From: [Clostridium] saccharolyticum WM1
Lineage (GTDB): Bacteria > Bacillota > Clostridia > Lachnospirales > Lachnospiraceae
Direction of reading: 5' to 3'
NCBI RefSeq assembly: GCF_000144625.1
Contig: NC_014376.1
Span: 4,302,501-4,366,500, forward strand
Length of the DNA: 64,000 bases
In this document: in pieces, positions 36,827-47,846 of the stretch
Layout of the letters: each line of letters opens with the position of its first letter
Numbering within the stretch: position 1 is the stretch's first letter
Translations under genes and position numbers: made by a program
Notes under the pieces: generated by a model
The model's database searches: none
The model's input: only the letters and a program-made list of their open reading frames with translations
Told to the model about the DNA's origin: nothing

Positions 36827-37681
36827 CTACGAAATTGCATTGGCTCCGGCTATGATCTCGGTAAGCTCCTGGGTTATGGAACCCTGTCTTGCCCGGTTAT
36901 AAGCCAGTCCAAGTTCTTCTATCATCTCTTCCGCATTGTTGGTCGCAGAATCCATGGCTGTCATTCTGGCTCCGTTTTCACTTGCAACGGCCTCCAGCAG
37001 TGCGCCATAAATCAGGCTGCTCATATACTTTGGAATAATGGAATCCAATACCTCATCCTCATTGGGCTCGTAATTCATTAAAGTCAGATCCGTCTTTTCA
37101 CTTCCCTCTTTTAATTCAACAGGGAGAAGCTTTTTAAGAGTTGGTATTTGGGTTACAGTATTCTTAAAAGAAGTATAAGCCAGATATATTTCACCTATCC
37201 GGTTCTGTCCAAAGGCGTCCAGAAGCTCCATGGTAATATCGGCCGCATCTCTGTAGATGGGCTCATTGATCACCTCGGAATAATCCTGTACAATGGTATA
37301 TCCTTTTCTCGCCAGTGACTCCTTCCCCTTCCGCCCGATGGCGTAGATATCTGTGAGTTCCGGCGTAAGCCTTTCATCTCCATTCACCAGCTTGGCAATG
37401 TTGTTGTTATAGCCACCTGCCAGCCCGCGGTTGGAGGTAATGACAATGACTGCCTTCCTCTTAGAATCGCCTGCTTTTAAATACTTATGCTCAATGCTGC
37501 CGGATTTGCGCAGCATGGAACCAATGGTATCATACATCATGTCGTAATAGGGTTTGGATTCCTCTGCCTTTGCTTTGGACTTCTGCAGCTTAACAGTAGA
37601 TATGAGCTTCATGGCCTTCGTAATCTGTTCGGTACTGGAAATACTGTCTCTTCTTCGTTTGATATCCCTAATGGATGCCAT
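36827..37681 (-). CDS. atpG: ATP synthase gamma subunit
   Basis: The 284-residue rotor shaft begins MASIRDIKRRRDSISSTEQI and has the conserved ITSNRGLAGGYNNNI near 82 and the C-terminal coiled coil TAMDSATNNAEEMIEEL and TQELTEIIAGANA. Length is typical for the family. Confidence 0.97.
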   Translation of the reverse strand: MASIRDIKRRRDSISSTEQITKAMKLISTVKLQKSKAKAEESKPYYDMMYDTIGSMLRKSGSIEHKYLKAGDSKRKAVIVITSNRGLAGGYNNNIAKLVNGDERLTPELTDIYAIGRKGKESLARKGYTIVQDYSEVINEPIYRDAADITMELLDAFGQNRIGEIYLAYTSFKNTVTQIPTLKKLLPVELKEGSEKTDLTLMNYEPNEDEVLDSIIPKYMSSLIYGALLEAVASENGARMTAMDSATNNAEEMIEELGLAYNRARQGSITQELTEIIAGANAIS

Positions 37682-37697
37682 GATTGTTCACCTGCCT

Positions 37698-39245
<1,548 letters not shown>

Positions 39246-39268
39246 TTAAAAAATTAGGGAAAGGGAAA

Positions 39269-39817
39269 TCATGTCAGCTGCAGCTTCAATAAGCTGCGGC
39301 GCAGTTCATAAATCTGCGTCTTAATGCTGGAATCCACCACCCGGTCTCCGATTCTGATTACCATACCGCCAATAATTGACGGGTCTACCTGATAATTCAT
39401 CTCAAATTCCACATATTGGGTGGTATTCAGCAATTTTTCCACGAGACGGGCCTTCTGCCCCTCGTTCAACTCAACAGCGCTGGTCACATGGGCCACGCCG
39501 ATTTTCTTATATTCCTTGACAGCATTCACGAAGTATTCACAGATTGCCGGAATCTCCTTCTGTCTGCCTTTGTCGACAATGACTGCCAGAAAGCCCATCA
39601 GATCATCCGATACGCGTCCATCGAAAATATTCTTAATAATGCCGATTTTCTCTTCTTTTACAATCTTCGGATTATCAAGAAGCTCAGTCAAAGACTGATT
39701 CCCGCGCAAAATCATCTGCAGGCCTTTCACTTCCTCGAACAAAGCGTCTACTTCCTGCTTATTCAGAGCTTCCTCAAACAATGCATCGCCGTATACTTTT
39801 GATACTAGCTTTGCCAT
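39269..39817 (-). CDS. atpH: ATP synthase delta subunit
   Basis: The 182-residue stator subunit has the N-terminal helical domain (VYGDALFEEALNKQEV) and the C-terminal segment VDPSIIGGMVIRIGDRVVDSS with the conserved GG and DSS. It overlaps atpF by 13 bp, consistent with coupled translation of the stator. Confidence 0.95.
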   Translation of the reverse strand: MAKLVSKVYGDALFEEALNKQEVDALFEEVKGLQMILRGNQSLTELLDNPKIVKEEKIGIIKNIFDGRVSDDLMGFLAVIVDKGRQKEIPAICEYFVNAVKEYKKIGVAHVTSAVELNEGQKARLVEKLLNTTQYVEFEMNYQVDPSIIGGMVIRIGDRVVDSSIKTQIYELRRSLLKLQLT

Positions 39818-40320
39818 GTGCTCTCACCCATCTCTTTCAAAGTCTCGTCAATCAGGGCATTCTGCACCGTAGTGTCAATGGAAGCAGCCACGACCTTACC
39901 GGCCATAAGAGAAGCGATGGATATGATCTGATCCTTCATATCATCAAGCGCTTTCTTTCTTTCCAGTTCCACCTCACGGTTGCCCCGGATTACAATGCGG
40001 TCCGCTTCTTCCCTGGCTTCTGCAATAATCTCTGCCTCACGCTGCTTGGCTCTTTTTCTGGCATCCTCTAAGATTGCTTCTGCCTCTTTCTTCACTTCCT
40101 GAAGTCTGGCTTCATATTCTTCCTTCATTGCATGTGCAGCTTCCTTATCGTCGGCAGCACTTTTTAATTCTCCCGCAATCTTCTGTTTTCTTCTTTCCAG
40201 GGCTTCCCGTACCGGATTGAACAGCATATAGGATAACGCGAAAAACAGGATGAATATGTTGACTCCTGTTATAAATGAATCGAAAAGCAGCTGTGGGTCA
40301 AATCCCAATAATCGTTCCAA
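39805..40320 (-). CDS. atpF: ATP synthase b subunit
   Basis: The 171-residue stator protein has one N-terminal membrane helix (FITGVNIFILFFALSYMLF) followed by a long charged coiled coil (EEYEARLQEVKKEAEAILED). It links the a subunit in the membrane to delta on F1. Only one b gene is present, so the b subunit should be a homodimer. Confidence 0.95.
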   Translation of the reverse strand: MERLLGFDPQLLFDSFITGVNIFILFFALSYMLFNPVREALERRKQKIAGELKSAADDKEAAHAMKEEYEARLQEVKKEAEAILEDARKRAKQREAEIIAEAREEADRIVIRGNREVELERKKALDDMKDQIISIASLMAGKVVAASIDTTVQNALIDETLKEMGESTWQS

Positions 40321-40393
40321 GGTTTCGCCTCCTCTCGCTCTTTATTCTTTCCCCGTTCTGAGGGATGACATCCGTCTCCCGCCATTCCATTCT

Positions 40394-41388
<995 letters not shown>

Positions 41389-41436
41389 ACGCTTAATCCT
41401 CCTTTCTTAAGAGATCCCACTTGACCGCAAAGGAGA

Positions 41437-41838
41437 TTACTCTCCCTTTGTCCTGCGGACAGCGATCTTGTGGATGGCAGGCTGTAAAAATGCTCCAGCC
41501 TTGAGTCCGAGGACTCCGATTACTACTGCGACCGGATTGAACCAGCCGGAAAACCGGATAATCACTGTTACCAGTATAACAATAAGCAGTAAATAGCGGA
41601 TAACTGCGCTGATCACACTTCTTTTCTGAACAGTCTTTGGATCCTCCGTCTTCATAGAGCGTTCAAGGACCAAAGCCATGGATAAAAACATGGCCATGGC
41701 TATCACCATTCCCAAAAGCAATCCCGCAAAAACAGCACGATTGGGATACATAAAGCATGCCGCAACCATAGCTGCCACAGTGAAAAATACAATTCCGGCT
41801 GAAACCTCAAGCATCAGATTCTTTGTTTCCTTCCCCAT
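41437..41838 (-). CDS. atpI: ATP synthase subunit I
   Basis: The 133-residue membrane protein has four predicted helices and sits before atpB, the usual place for AtpI, a c-ring assembly factor. Sequence conservation in this family is low, so position is the main evidence. Confidence 0.8.
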   Translation of the reverse strand: MGKETKNLMLEVSAGIVFFTVAAMVAACFMYPNRAVFAGLLLGMVIAMAMFLSMALVLERSMKTEDPKTVQKRSVISAVIRYLLLIVILVTVIIRFSGWFNPVAVVIGVLGLKAGAFLQPAIHKIAVRRTKGE

Positions 41839-41853
41839 TACAAATCCTCCTGT

Positions 41854-42189
41854 CTACGATAGTTTCTCATCGTCATGTCCCTTCACCCGGCTCGGCTGCT
41901 TCGGCTTATGCACTTTGGGTCTTACTTCCTCCTGCCGCTCCATGTGCGCCTTCTGATCCTCTGCCCGTTCTTCCCTTTCATTCATGGCAAGGGTGGACTT
42001 TGCCAGCTTATAGGCATTTAACCCTCCTGCCAGAAATCCAAGAAACAGAAATAATAACGTCAGCTTTGTTCCCGCATACCGGTCAATGTAGTAACCGGCA
42101 AGAATACAAAAAAATACAGGGGCCATGACGCTTAACCCCAGTTGGGTCACCATCATGAGACTTCTCATTACGCTTTTATTATGGCGCAT
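41854..42189 (-). CDS. atpZ: AtpZ-like protein (ATPase_gene1 family)
   Basis: The 111-residue protein has two membrane helices with the family pattern GLSVMAPVFFCILAGYYID and GTKLTLLFLFLGFLAGGLNA, then a charged tail. AtpZ/AtpI pairs are found in many anaerobes and have been proposed to act in c-ring assembly or Mg2+/Ca2+ transport. I start at ATG 42189 (SD GGTGG); a longer reading to 42333 runs through the operon promoter. Confidence 0.82.
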   Translation of the reverse strand: MRHNKSVMRSLMMVTQLGLSVMAPVFFCILAGYYIDRYAGTKLTLLFLFLGFLAGGLNAYKLAKSTLAMNEREERAEDQKAHMERQEEVRPKVHKPKQPSRVKGHDDEKLS

Positions 42190-42228
42190 TCTTCCACCTG
42201 CTTTCTGCATCCTGCACATATACTTGAT

Positions 42229-42257
42229 ATTATACCTAAAAATTTTTATTTTGTCTA
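42229..42257 (-). promoter_or_regulatory. ATP synthase operon promoter
   Basis: On the minus strand TAGACA (42252-42257) and TATAAT (42229-42234) are 17 bp apart, with an AT-rich upstream region. It lies 40 bp before atpZ. Confidence 0.75.
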
Positions 42258-42399
42258 TTATATACGGAAATTTATCTGGGTTTTTATGGATGATGTATAT
42301 AATACCAAAAATTGTATATTCTTGAGAAACCAATCATTAAAAAATTCTTGACACGCCAAAAAACTCCAGAGTTTTTCAAGACTTAGACAAAAAATACCT

Positions 42400-42441
42400 A
42401 AAAAAAATTCTGGTTTTTACGAGTGACCCGTAAAAACCAGA
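42400..42441 (-). terminator. Terminator of the cut microcompartment operon
   Basis: On the minus strand TCTGGTTTTTAC and GTAAAAACCAGA form a perfect 12-bp stem with a 9-base loop, followed by a long T run. It separates the cut operon from the ATP synthase promoter. Confidence 0.92.
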
Positions 42442-42458
42442 CCTTTTTCAAATTCTAT

Positions 42459-42743
42459 TTACGCTTCTCTTGTTCCCGGAAGAATTGTTTCAACTTCTGC
42501 ATGGGGACGTGGAATTACATGCACAGATACCAGCTCGCCTACACGCTGAGCTGCTGCTGCACCCGCATCGGTAGCTGCCTTAACAGCTCCTACGTCACCT
42601 CTTACCATAACAGTAACAAGACCGCCGCCGACAAACTCCTTACCGATGAGGGTAACGTTTGCTGCCTTTACCATAGCATCTGCTGCTTCGATGGATCCAA
42701 TCAGACCTTTTGTTTCAATCATTCCTAATGCATCGTATTTCAT
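42459..42743 (-). CDS. BMC-H shell protein, operon-distal twin
   Basis: This 94-residue hexamer-forming shell protein (PduA/CcmK type) has the BMC fold with [20 protein letters not shown] and the pore-loop region [19 protein letters not shown], and ends at VIPRPHAEV. It is the last gene of the operon. The first 85 residues differ from the protein at 57570-57860 at only two positions, while the tails differ. It should tile the facets and carry the pores for choline, aldehyde or alcohol. Confidence 0.95.
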   Translation of the reverse strand: MKYDALGMIETKGLIGSIEAADAMVKAANVTLIGKEFVGGGLVTVMVRGDVGAVKAATDAGAAAAQRVGELVSVHVIPRPHAEVETILPGTREA

Positions 42744-42785
42744 TTTAAAATCCTCCTGTTATATCATTAATTTTTAATAGTTCCC

Positions 42786-43421
42786 TTATTTTACAATGGT
42801 AACCCATGATGAACTGCCAAGTCCCATGGCATTTGCTTCTTCCGTATCCAGATGGCATTCCAGACTGGATGTATCGGTTACGCGGATTGCCGTATGATGA
42901 AAGATACCGCCCCGGATCCCTTCTGTCTGAATGCTTACCGTCTGTCCGTCATGGACACCGAAATTTAAGGCATCCTGAGGTGTCATGTGAATGTGTCTCT
43001 GTGCGATGATTAAGCCTTCCCTGGTCTGAACAGAGCCCTTGGGCCCTACCAGGGTAATCCCCGGTGTACCGGTTAATTCACCGGACATCCTTGGCTGAGA
43101 ATTTGTTCCAAGCTTAAAACAGTCTGCCGCCAGAACCTCGACCTGCGTCTGTTTTCTGACCGGACCTAATATACGGACCTTTTCAATGGCTCCCTTTGGG
43201 CCGCATACGGTGACTGTTTCCTTGCATGCATACTGTCCCGGCTGGGATAGTTCCTTCATTTTGGTCAATTGGTAACCCTGGCCGAAAAGGGTATCCAAGT
43301 CTTCCTGGGACAGATGCACATGGCGGTTGGAAACGCCGACGGGTATGCGGAACTCATGGGTTCCTGATTCCGCTTTTACGGCTTCCATTAAGAGTTTGAT
43401 TACCGCTTCATACTGATCCAT
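42786..43421 (-). CDS. pduL: Phosphotransacylase, PduL family
   Basis: The 211-residue enzyme converts acetyl-CoA and phosphate to acetyl-phosphate inside the compartment, recycling CoA. Zinc-binding histidines are in VSNRHVHLS near 30 and IIAQRHIHMTP near 140, both diagnostic of PduL. An N-terminal helix of about 20 residues (MDQYEAVIKLLMEAVKAE) precedes the catalytic domain and could act as the encapsulation peptide. It follows the acylating ALDH gene. Confidence 0.95.
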   Translation of the reverse strand: MDQYEAVIKLLMEAVKAESGTHEFRIPVGVSNRHVHLSQEDLDTLFGQGYQLTKMKELSQPGQYACKETVTVCGPKGAIEKVRILGPVRKQTQVEVLAADCFKLGTNSQPRMSGELTGTPGITLVGPKGSVQTREGLIIAQRHIHMTPQDALNFGVHDGQTVSIQTEGIRGGIFHHTAIRVTDTSSLECHLDTEEANAMGLGSSSWVTIVK

Positions 43422-43446
43422 TCCTGATCTCCTTTCCTGGTGCGCT

Positions 43447-44994
43447 TTACTGACTTTTCATAGCCAGTATGATCTCCTTAACAAGAGCAGCCAGCTTCTC
43501 ATTGTCATCACAGCCTCCCAGAACGGAAGCCGCCGGAGAACCTTCTTTTTTATCAAAGGAAGCGGCAAATTCAGCAGGGCTTAAGGATGCGCCCTGGGAT
43601 TTTTCCTTCCATAGAAAGGCAGGATCCTCTTCTGCAATGGCGGAACAATCCTTTAAGCCAAAAGCTACCTTTTTCACATTGAGGAGATGCTTCGGGCTTA
43701 CGTTTTCAGAAACAGAGCTGCCGCCGCAGGTTCCGCAGCCTAATGTAAAGGAAATGGGAAGGCCTGTGCTGATTCCGGTTCCGCCCTGGCTTCCTCCGGT
43801 GTTTACAAGGATCCTGGAAGCCGGCTTTGCCGCAAATTTAAGAACCATATCCCTGTCCTGGGTATGAATGCTCATGGTATGCCCGATTCCATTCTGTAAC
43901 AGACGGATGCTTAAGCCGCAGGCCTCTTCCCAGTTCTTTACGGTGTAAAAACCAAGAACAGTTGTCAGCTTTTCATAGGATAACGGATATCCTTCTCCAA
44001 CGCCCTCCTGCTTGCCGATAAGGACTTTGGTTCCCTCCGGGATCTGGATGCCTGCTGCCTGTGCAATCACCTGGGGAGAGCGGCCCACAAATTTGGCATT
44101 CATGTTATGGCCGTTTTTAAATAACAGATCGCATACTTTGTCTGTTTCTTCCTTTGACATAAAGTAACCGCCCTGGCTTTTCAACTCCGCCACCACTTCT
44201 GCGTGGTTGCTTTCCTCGCAGATGATGGACTGCTCGGATGCACAGATGGTACCATAGTCAAAGGTCTTGCTTGCAAGGATTGTCTTTACCGCCTGCTTTA
44301 CATCAGCCGTTTTTTCTATGTAAGCCGGGGAGTTTCCTGCACCTACGCCAATGGCCGGCTTTCCAGCACTGTATGCCGCTTTCACCATGCCCGGACCTCC
44401 GGTTGCAATGATAACGGAAACCTCCTTGCACTTCATCAGCTCGTTGGTAGAGCCCATGGATGGCATGGTTACACAGCCGATGATCCCCTCCGGTGCGCCT
44501 GCTGCCATTGCGGCGTCACGCATGACCTCTGCCGCCTTTAAGGTGCATTTTGCAGCAGAAGGATGAGGCGAAAAGACAATGGCATTTCCGGATTTAATGG
44601 CAATCATGGATTTAAAAAATACGGTGGAGGTGGGGTTGGTGGAGGGAACGATTCCCATAACAAGTCCGACCGGCTCTGCCACATCAATGGTTTTATTCAC
44701 CGTATCCTCCTCAAGAATCCCTCTTGTCTTCATATTCTTGATTTCTTCATATAAAAGAGTGGAGGCGGCGTGATTCTTATATGCCTTGTCCATAGCCTTT
44801 CCAAAACCGGTCTCTTCCACAGCCATTTCCGCCAGGCAAAGAGCGTGTTCTTCTCCTGCCTTTGCCATGCTTTTAAGAATGGTGTCAATCTGTTCTGCCG
44901 TATATCCGGCAATCTTTTTTGCGGCTGCTTCGCCGCATCTTGCTAAATCCCTTGCTTCCTGGATGGAACGCAAATCATAATCAAAATTTTCCAT
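43447..44994 (-). CDS. CoA-acylating acetaldehyde dehydrogenase
   Basis: The 515-residue ALDH-superfamily enzyme (EutE/PduP type) oxidises acetaldehyde to acetyl-CoA with NAD+. The catalytic Cys is Cys251 in DYGTICASEQSIIC; the glycine-rich GVGAGNSPAYIEKTADV precedes it. The N-terminal LRSIQEARDLARCGEAAAKKI looks like an amphipathic encapsulation helix. It is one of two ALDH paralogues in the operon; this copy keeps the catalytic residues. It lies beside pduL, with which it forms the acetyl-CoA/acetyl-P branch. Confidence 0.95.
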   Translation of the reverse strand: MENFDYDLRSIQEARDLARCGEAAAKKIAGYTAEQIDTILKSMAKAGEEHALCLAEMAVEETGFGKAMDKAYKNHAASTLLYEEIKNMKTRGILEEDTVNKTIDVAEPVGLVMGIVPSTNPTSTVFFKSMIAIKSGNAIVFSPHPSAAKCTLKAAEVMRDAAMAAGAPEGIIGCVTMPSMGSTNELMKCKEVSVIIATGGPGMVKAAYSAGKPAIGVGAGNSPAYIEKTADVKQAVKTILASKTFDYGTICASEQSIICEESNHAEVVAELKSQGGYFMSKEETDKVCDLLFKNGHNMNAKFVGRSPQVIAQAAGIQIPEGTKVLIGKQEGVGEGYPLSYEKLTTVLGFYTVKNWEEACGLSIRLLQNGIGHTMSIHTQDRDMVLKFAAKPASRILVNTGGSQGGTGISTGLPISFTLGCGTCGGSSVSENVSPKHLLNVKKVAFGLKDCSAIAEEDPAFLWKEKSQGASLSPAEFAASFDKKEGSPAASVLGGCDDNEKLAALVKEIILAMKSQ

Positions 44995-45018
44995 GTTCCC
45001 GTTCTCCTTTCAAAGAGA

Positions 45019-45150
45019 CGAAACACGCTCCGCGAGTTTCGCTCGTTATCGCGGCGGTGGCCCAATGATCATGCAAGCATGTTCACTCGGCTCGTTGCTC
45101 GCTTAAATATAGAGTCTGCCTTGCAGACCCACGCGCCGGAGCGCGGCTGC
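45019..45150. repeat. Structured intercistronic region in the cut operon
   Basis: Four short inverted repeats fill the gap between a shell gene and the ALDH gene: CGAAAC/GTTTCG (45019-45041), TGATCATGC/GCATGTTCA (45066-45085, one mismatch), GTCTGC/GCAGAC (45114-45128) and CGCGC/GCGCG (45132-45145). No coding potential or T run is seen. The GC content is higher than that of the flanking genes. Confidence 0.75.
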
Positions 45151-45155
45151 TGACA

Positions 45156-45761
45156 TTAATGATTCTGTCCATAATACTTCCCGAATTCTTCCAGCAGCAG
45201 GGTTTTATTTGCCTTTGAAATTTCCCGCCCCGCTATGGTAAATTCCGGATATTCACGGGCAAGGGTTCTAAGCTCTGTTACCTTCCTGTCTTCAAGTATC
45301 TTCATGGTTACTTCCAGACCATCCTGCTTCATCCATAAGTCTATGGTTTCCCGCTTTATGGTGTCCGCCGCTTCCGGTTCATTGGAGGGTTCTGAAACCG
45401 TCTCCTTTGCCTGAAGCTCTTCCGGTTCCATGACAGTCGGTTCTTCTTTCATTTCCGGGACCAATGCCTTTTCCGGTTCATCCGGAGTTTCTCCGCCGGC
45501 CACAGCCGTCAGCTCCTCATGAGGCCTGGCAATCACATGGCGTGTTACTAGTACAGCGTTATTTATCCGTTCTACCGCCGCTGCACCGGCGTCCACTGCT
45601 GCCTTCACTGCCGCCACATCCCCGGTCACCGTAACAGCTACGAGACCTCCGCCGACTTTGGCCCTTTCCAGAAGAGACACGTCCGCCGCCTTTAACATGG
45701 CATCTGCCGCCTCAATGGCTGCCAGCACGCCTTTTGTTTCTATAAAGCCAAGTGCCTGCAT
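45156..45761 (-). CDS. BMC-H shell protein with C-terminal extension
   Basis: The first 95 residues form a BMC-H domain ([45 protein letters not shown]). An acidic, Pro/Glu-rich linker (about 100-140) leads to a compact tail of about 60 residues containing VTELRTLAREY and ISKANKTLLLEEFGKYYG. The tail recalls EutK's extra domain in position and SAP/Rho-N helical repeats in pattern, so nucleic-acid or cargo binding are both possible. Total length 201 residues is about twice that of normal shell proteins. Confidence 0.9.
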   Translation of the reverse strand: MQALGFIETKGVLAAIEAADAMLKAADVSLLERAKVGGGLVAVTVTGDVAAVKAAVDAGAAAVERINNAVLVTRHVIARPHEELTAVAGGETPDEPEKALVPEMKEEPTVMEPEELQAKETVSEPSNEPEAADTIKRETIDLWMKQDGLEVTMKILEDRKVTELRTLAREYPEFTIAGREISKANKTLLLEEFGKYYGQNH

Positions 45762-45772
45762 TGTTTACCTCC

Positions 45773-46408
45773 TTAAACCAAGTCCGCCCAGTTTGCCGGA
45801 TACGTTGCATAAAATACTCTCGCCTTGTCCGGAGAACCCCAGATTACTTTGGAACCGGACGGTACGAAGAGCACATCACCGGCTTTTGCCGTGTAGGTCT
45901 TTCCGTCAATGGTAACGGTTAAGGTTCCTTCAATTACATAATCGATCTCTTCATAGGTCAATTCCCATTCAAAGCTGGAATGGTCGATTACAAGGAAACC
46001 TGCACTGATATGGGACTCGTCCTTGCTTACCAGTTCCTGATAGTAAGCTTTGACGGATGGATCGCCCGTATCAAATACGTCCATTTTTACAGAACTTCCG
46101 CGGACTACTTTCAGACCGTTTCCATGGCTCTCTGAATCATAGGGCTTAAACATGTCATTTAACAATCCCTTTTCCATTAAAGTCTTCAGTACCATATAAA
46201 TTTTCTCGCTGTCCATATCCAATCCTGCAAAAGCCGCCGGGGCCGGGGCCAGTGTCTGCTCCTCTGCCTTATCACAGAATTTAATACCAAAGGCATCCGC
46301 TGCATCCTTTGCAGACGGAGTGATGATGCTTCCGCTTTCCATGTAAAATACCTTTTTTCCCTCAGCGTTTAACTTTTCTACATCCTTTGCACAAATCAAC
46401 TGCTTCAT
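45773..46408 (-). CDS. eutQ: EutQ-like cupin protein
   Basis: The 211-residue protein has a helical N terminus (ICAKDVEKLNAEGKKVFYMESGSIITPSAKDAADAFG) and a C-terminal cupin barrel with EEIDYVIEGTLTVTIDGKTY and GDVLFVPSGSKVIW. EutQ proteins of ethanolamine loci have acetate-kinase-like activity reported for the Salmonella protein, which could supply ATP from acetyl-phosphate here, where no ackA lies in the operon. That role is inference. Confidence 0.88.
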   Translation of the reverse strand: MKQLICAKDVEKLNAEGKKVFYMESGSIITPSAKDAADAFGIKFCDKAEEQTLAPAPAAFAGLDMDSEKIYMVLKTLMEKGLLNDMFKPYDSESHGNGLKVVRGSSVKMDVFDTGDPSVKAYYQELVSKDESHISAGFLVIDHSSFEWELTYEEIDYVIEGTLTVTIDGKTYTAKAGDVLFVPSGSKVIWGSPDKARVFYATYPANWADLV

Positions 46409-46423
46409 ATGATCACTTCCCTT

Positions 46424-46687
46424 CTATATAAATTGGCAATCCTCATCAATGATCCCGATCACTACGGCATCTACGGGAACCTCATCGCTTCCCAGCATCC
46501 GTCTGGCAGAAGATCCGGTGGAAACAATTACACGGTCACCGATTCCCGCGCTGATAATATCCGCTACGATCAGCCGTTCCCCTTCCCGTGTGCCTCCAAT
46601 GATCTCGGCGAGCATGAATTTATATCCGTTTAAGGACTCCGCTTTTCTGGTTGCCCATATGTTATCAATCAGTCTGGCCGCTACCAT
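46424..46687 (-). CDS. eutN: EutN/CcmL pentameric vertex protein
   Basis: The 87-residue BMC-P protein has the typical ARLIDNIWATRKAESLNGYKFM opening (split: ARLIDNIWATRK, then LNGYKFM) and the GAGIGDRVIVSTGSSAR loop (here SAGIGDRVIVSTGSSAR). Five copies close each vertex of the polyhedral shell. It overlaps the preceding shell gene by 7 bp. Confidence 0.95.
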   Translation of the reverse strand: MVAARLIDNIWATRKAESLNGYKFMLAEIIGGTREGERLIVADIISAGIGDRVIVSTGSSARRMLGSDEVPVDAVVIGIIDEDCQFI

Positions 46688-46986
46688 TCTTCCACCCCTC
46701 TCTTTTCTCTTTGTTTAATTTCGTCCAGAGCTGCCTCTACTGATGCCGTATCGCCAAAAATCGCCAGCATGATCATGTTCTGGGGGCAGCTTCCTCTGAT
46801 ATCTTCTACCGTAACACCTACTGCCTTTTCTGCCACATCAGCAGCACAAACCATTTCAATGATCCTGCCCTGTATCAGTCCTACTGCGTCCACCGGTCCT
46901 ATGGGGGAGGAGGTGCCGGAGCCCTTCCTGCGGTTTAAGATATCAATGGTTCCCTGTGACGGTGATTTAATGATACGGTATTCCAT
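46681..46986 (-). CDS. BMC shell protein, GrpU-like
   Basis: The roughly 101-residue BMC-domain protein has an N-terminal extension (MEYRIIKSPSQGTIDIL) before the core (PVDAVGLIQGRIIEMVCAADVAEK) and a Cys-Pro in the pore-loop region (RGSCPQNM). This layout resembles GrpU, a shell protein of glycyl-radical compartments reported to bind an Fe-S cluster near the pore. Cluster binding here is inference. ATG 46986 or the GTG at 46995 could start it. Confidence 0.82.
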   Translation of the reverse strand: MEYRIIKSPSQGTIDILNRRKGSGTSSPIGPVDAVGLIQGRIIEMVCAADVAEKAVGVTVEDIRGSCPQNMIMLAIFGDTASVEAALDEIKQREKRGVEEW

Positions 46987-47000
46987 ATTGTCCACATCCT

Positions 47001-47846
47001 TTATGCCAGCTCTTTTCGGGTGCAGGAAAATGCGATTCCAAGAGGAGTTACAAACATTGGGTTCTCAGGTTTCCGTGTTCTGATTCCCGTCTGTTTTTCG
47101 ATGATTGCCTCGATTCCGGTCAGGCAGCAGGTACCGCCTACCAGATAGATTTCCTGTACATCATGTCCTTTGATATGGCGGCTTATGATGGAGGCCACCT
47201 TCTCCACAACCGGTTTTAAAACCGGAAGCAGTTCTTTATGGTTTTCTTCTTTCCGCTTATAAACCTCTGCCTCCTGAAAGGACATTTGGTAAGCACCGGA
47301 GATCACCAGGGAAAAATGAGTTCCTCCTGTCGGTTCATCTGCTACATACACCACTTTTCCATCCTTTAGAATGGAAATCCCGGTGGTGCCGCCTCCGATG
47401 TCAACGACTGCACCATTCTTTATTTTTAAAACAGCGTTTGCTGCCGTAGGCTCATCCAGAAGCTCTGTGATCTCAAATCCGGCTCCCTGGACCACGTTTT
47501 TGATGGCTCCTCCGTCTAAGGAGTCGGTACCCGGAGGAATGGCTGCTGCTGCAAAATACAGTTCCGTGCCCAGCTTTTCCTCCAGCTCTTCCTTCAGCTC
47601 CCGTACGATCCTTATGGCACCGATATAGTCCACTACCATTCCATCCCGGACCACATCTGCATACCGGTAAGCGCCTGCCACAGGTTTGTAATGTTCATCT
47701 AAAACAACCAGCACCACGCACGCCGTTCCCAGATCAACTCCGGTATAGTAAACAGAGGAGCCACCCGTTACAGGCTGCTTAACAACTGCCTCAAACCGGC
47801 TTACCAGTTCATTGCAGCCATCAAATGTTATTTCTTCCTTTGACAT
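47001..47846 (-). CDS. eutJ: EutJ-like Hsp70/actin-fold protein
   Basis: The 281-residue protein has the actin/Hsp70 ATPase fold: phosphate-1 YYTGVDLGTACVVLVVLDE, GAVVDIGGGTTGISILKDGK and adenosine motif EIYLVGGTCCLTGIEAII. EutJ is thought to act as a chaperone for microcompartment enzymes or shell assembly. I start at ATG 47846 with GGAGG upstream; a longer reading to 47870 overlaps the upstream gene further. Confidence 0.93.
   Translation of the reverse strand: MSKEEITFDGCNELVSRFEAVVKQPVTGGSSVYYTGVDLGTACVVLVVLDEHYKPVAGAYRYADVVRDGMVVDYIGAIRIVRELKEELEEKLGTELYFAAAAIPPGTDSLDGGAIKNVVQGAGFEITELLDEPTAANAVLKIKNGAVVDIGGGTTGISILKDGKVVYVADEPTGGTHFSLVISGAYQMSFQEAEVYKRKEENHKELLPVLKPVVEKVASIISRHIKGHDVQEIYLVGGTCCLTGIEAIIEKQTGIRTRKPENPMFVTPLGIAFSCTRKELA

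Noticed and set aside
42786..43421. Reading the cut operon as an ethanolamine or propanediol compartment
   Set aside because: No EutBC or PduCDE genes are present; CutC carries choline-specific residues and the activase is adjacent.
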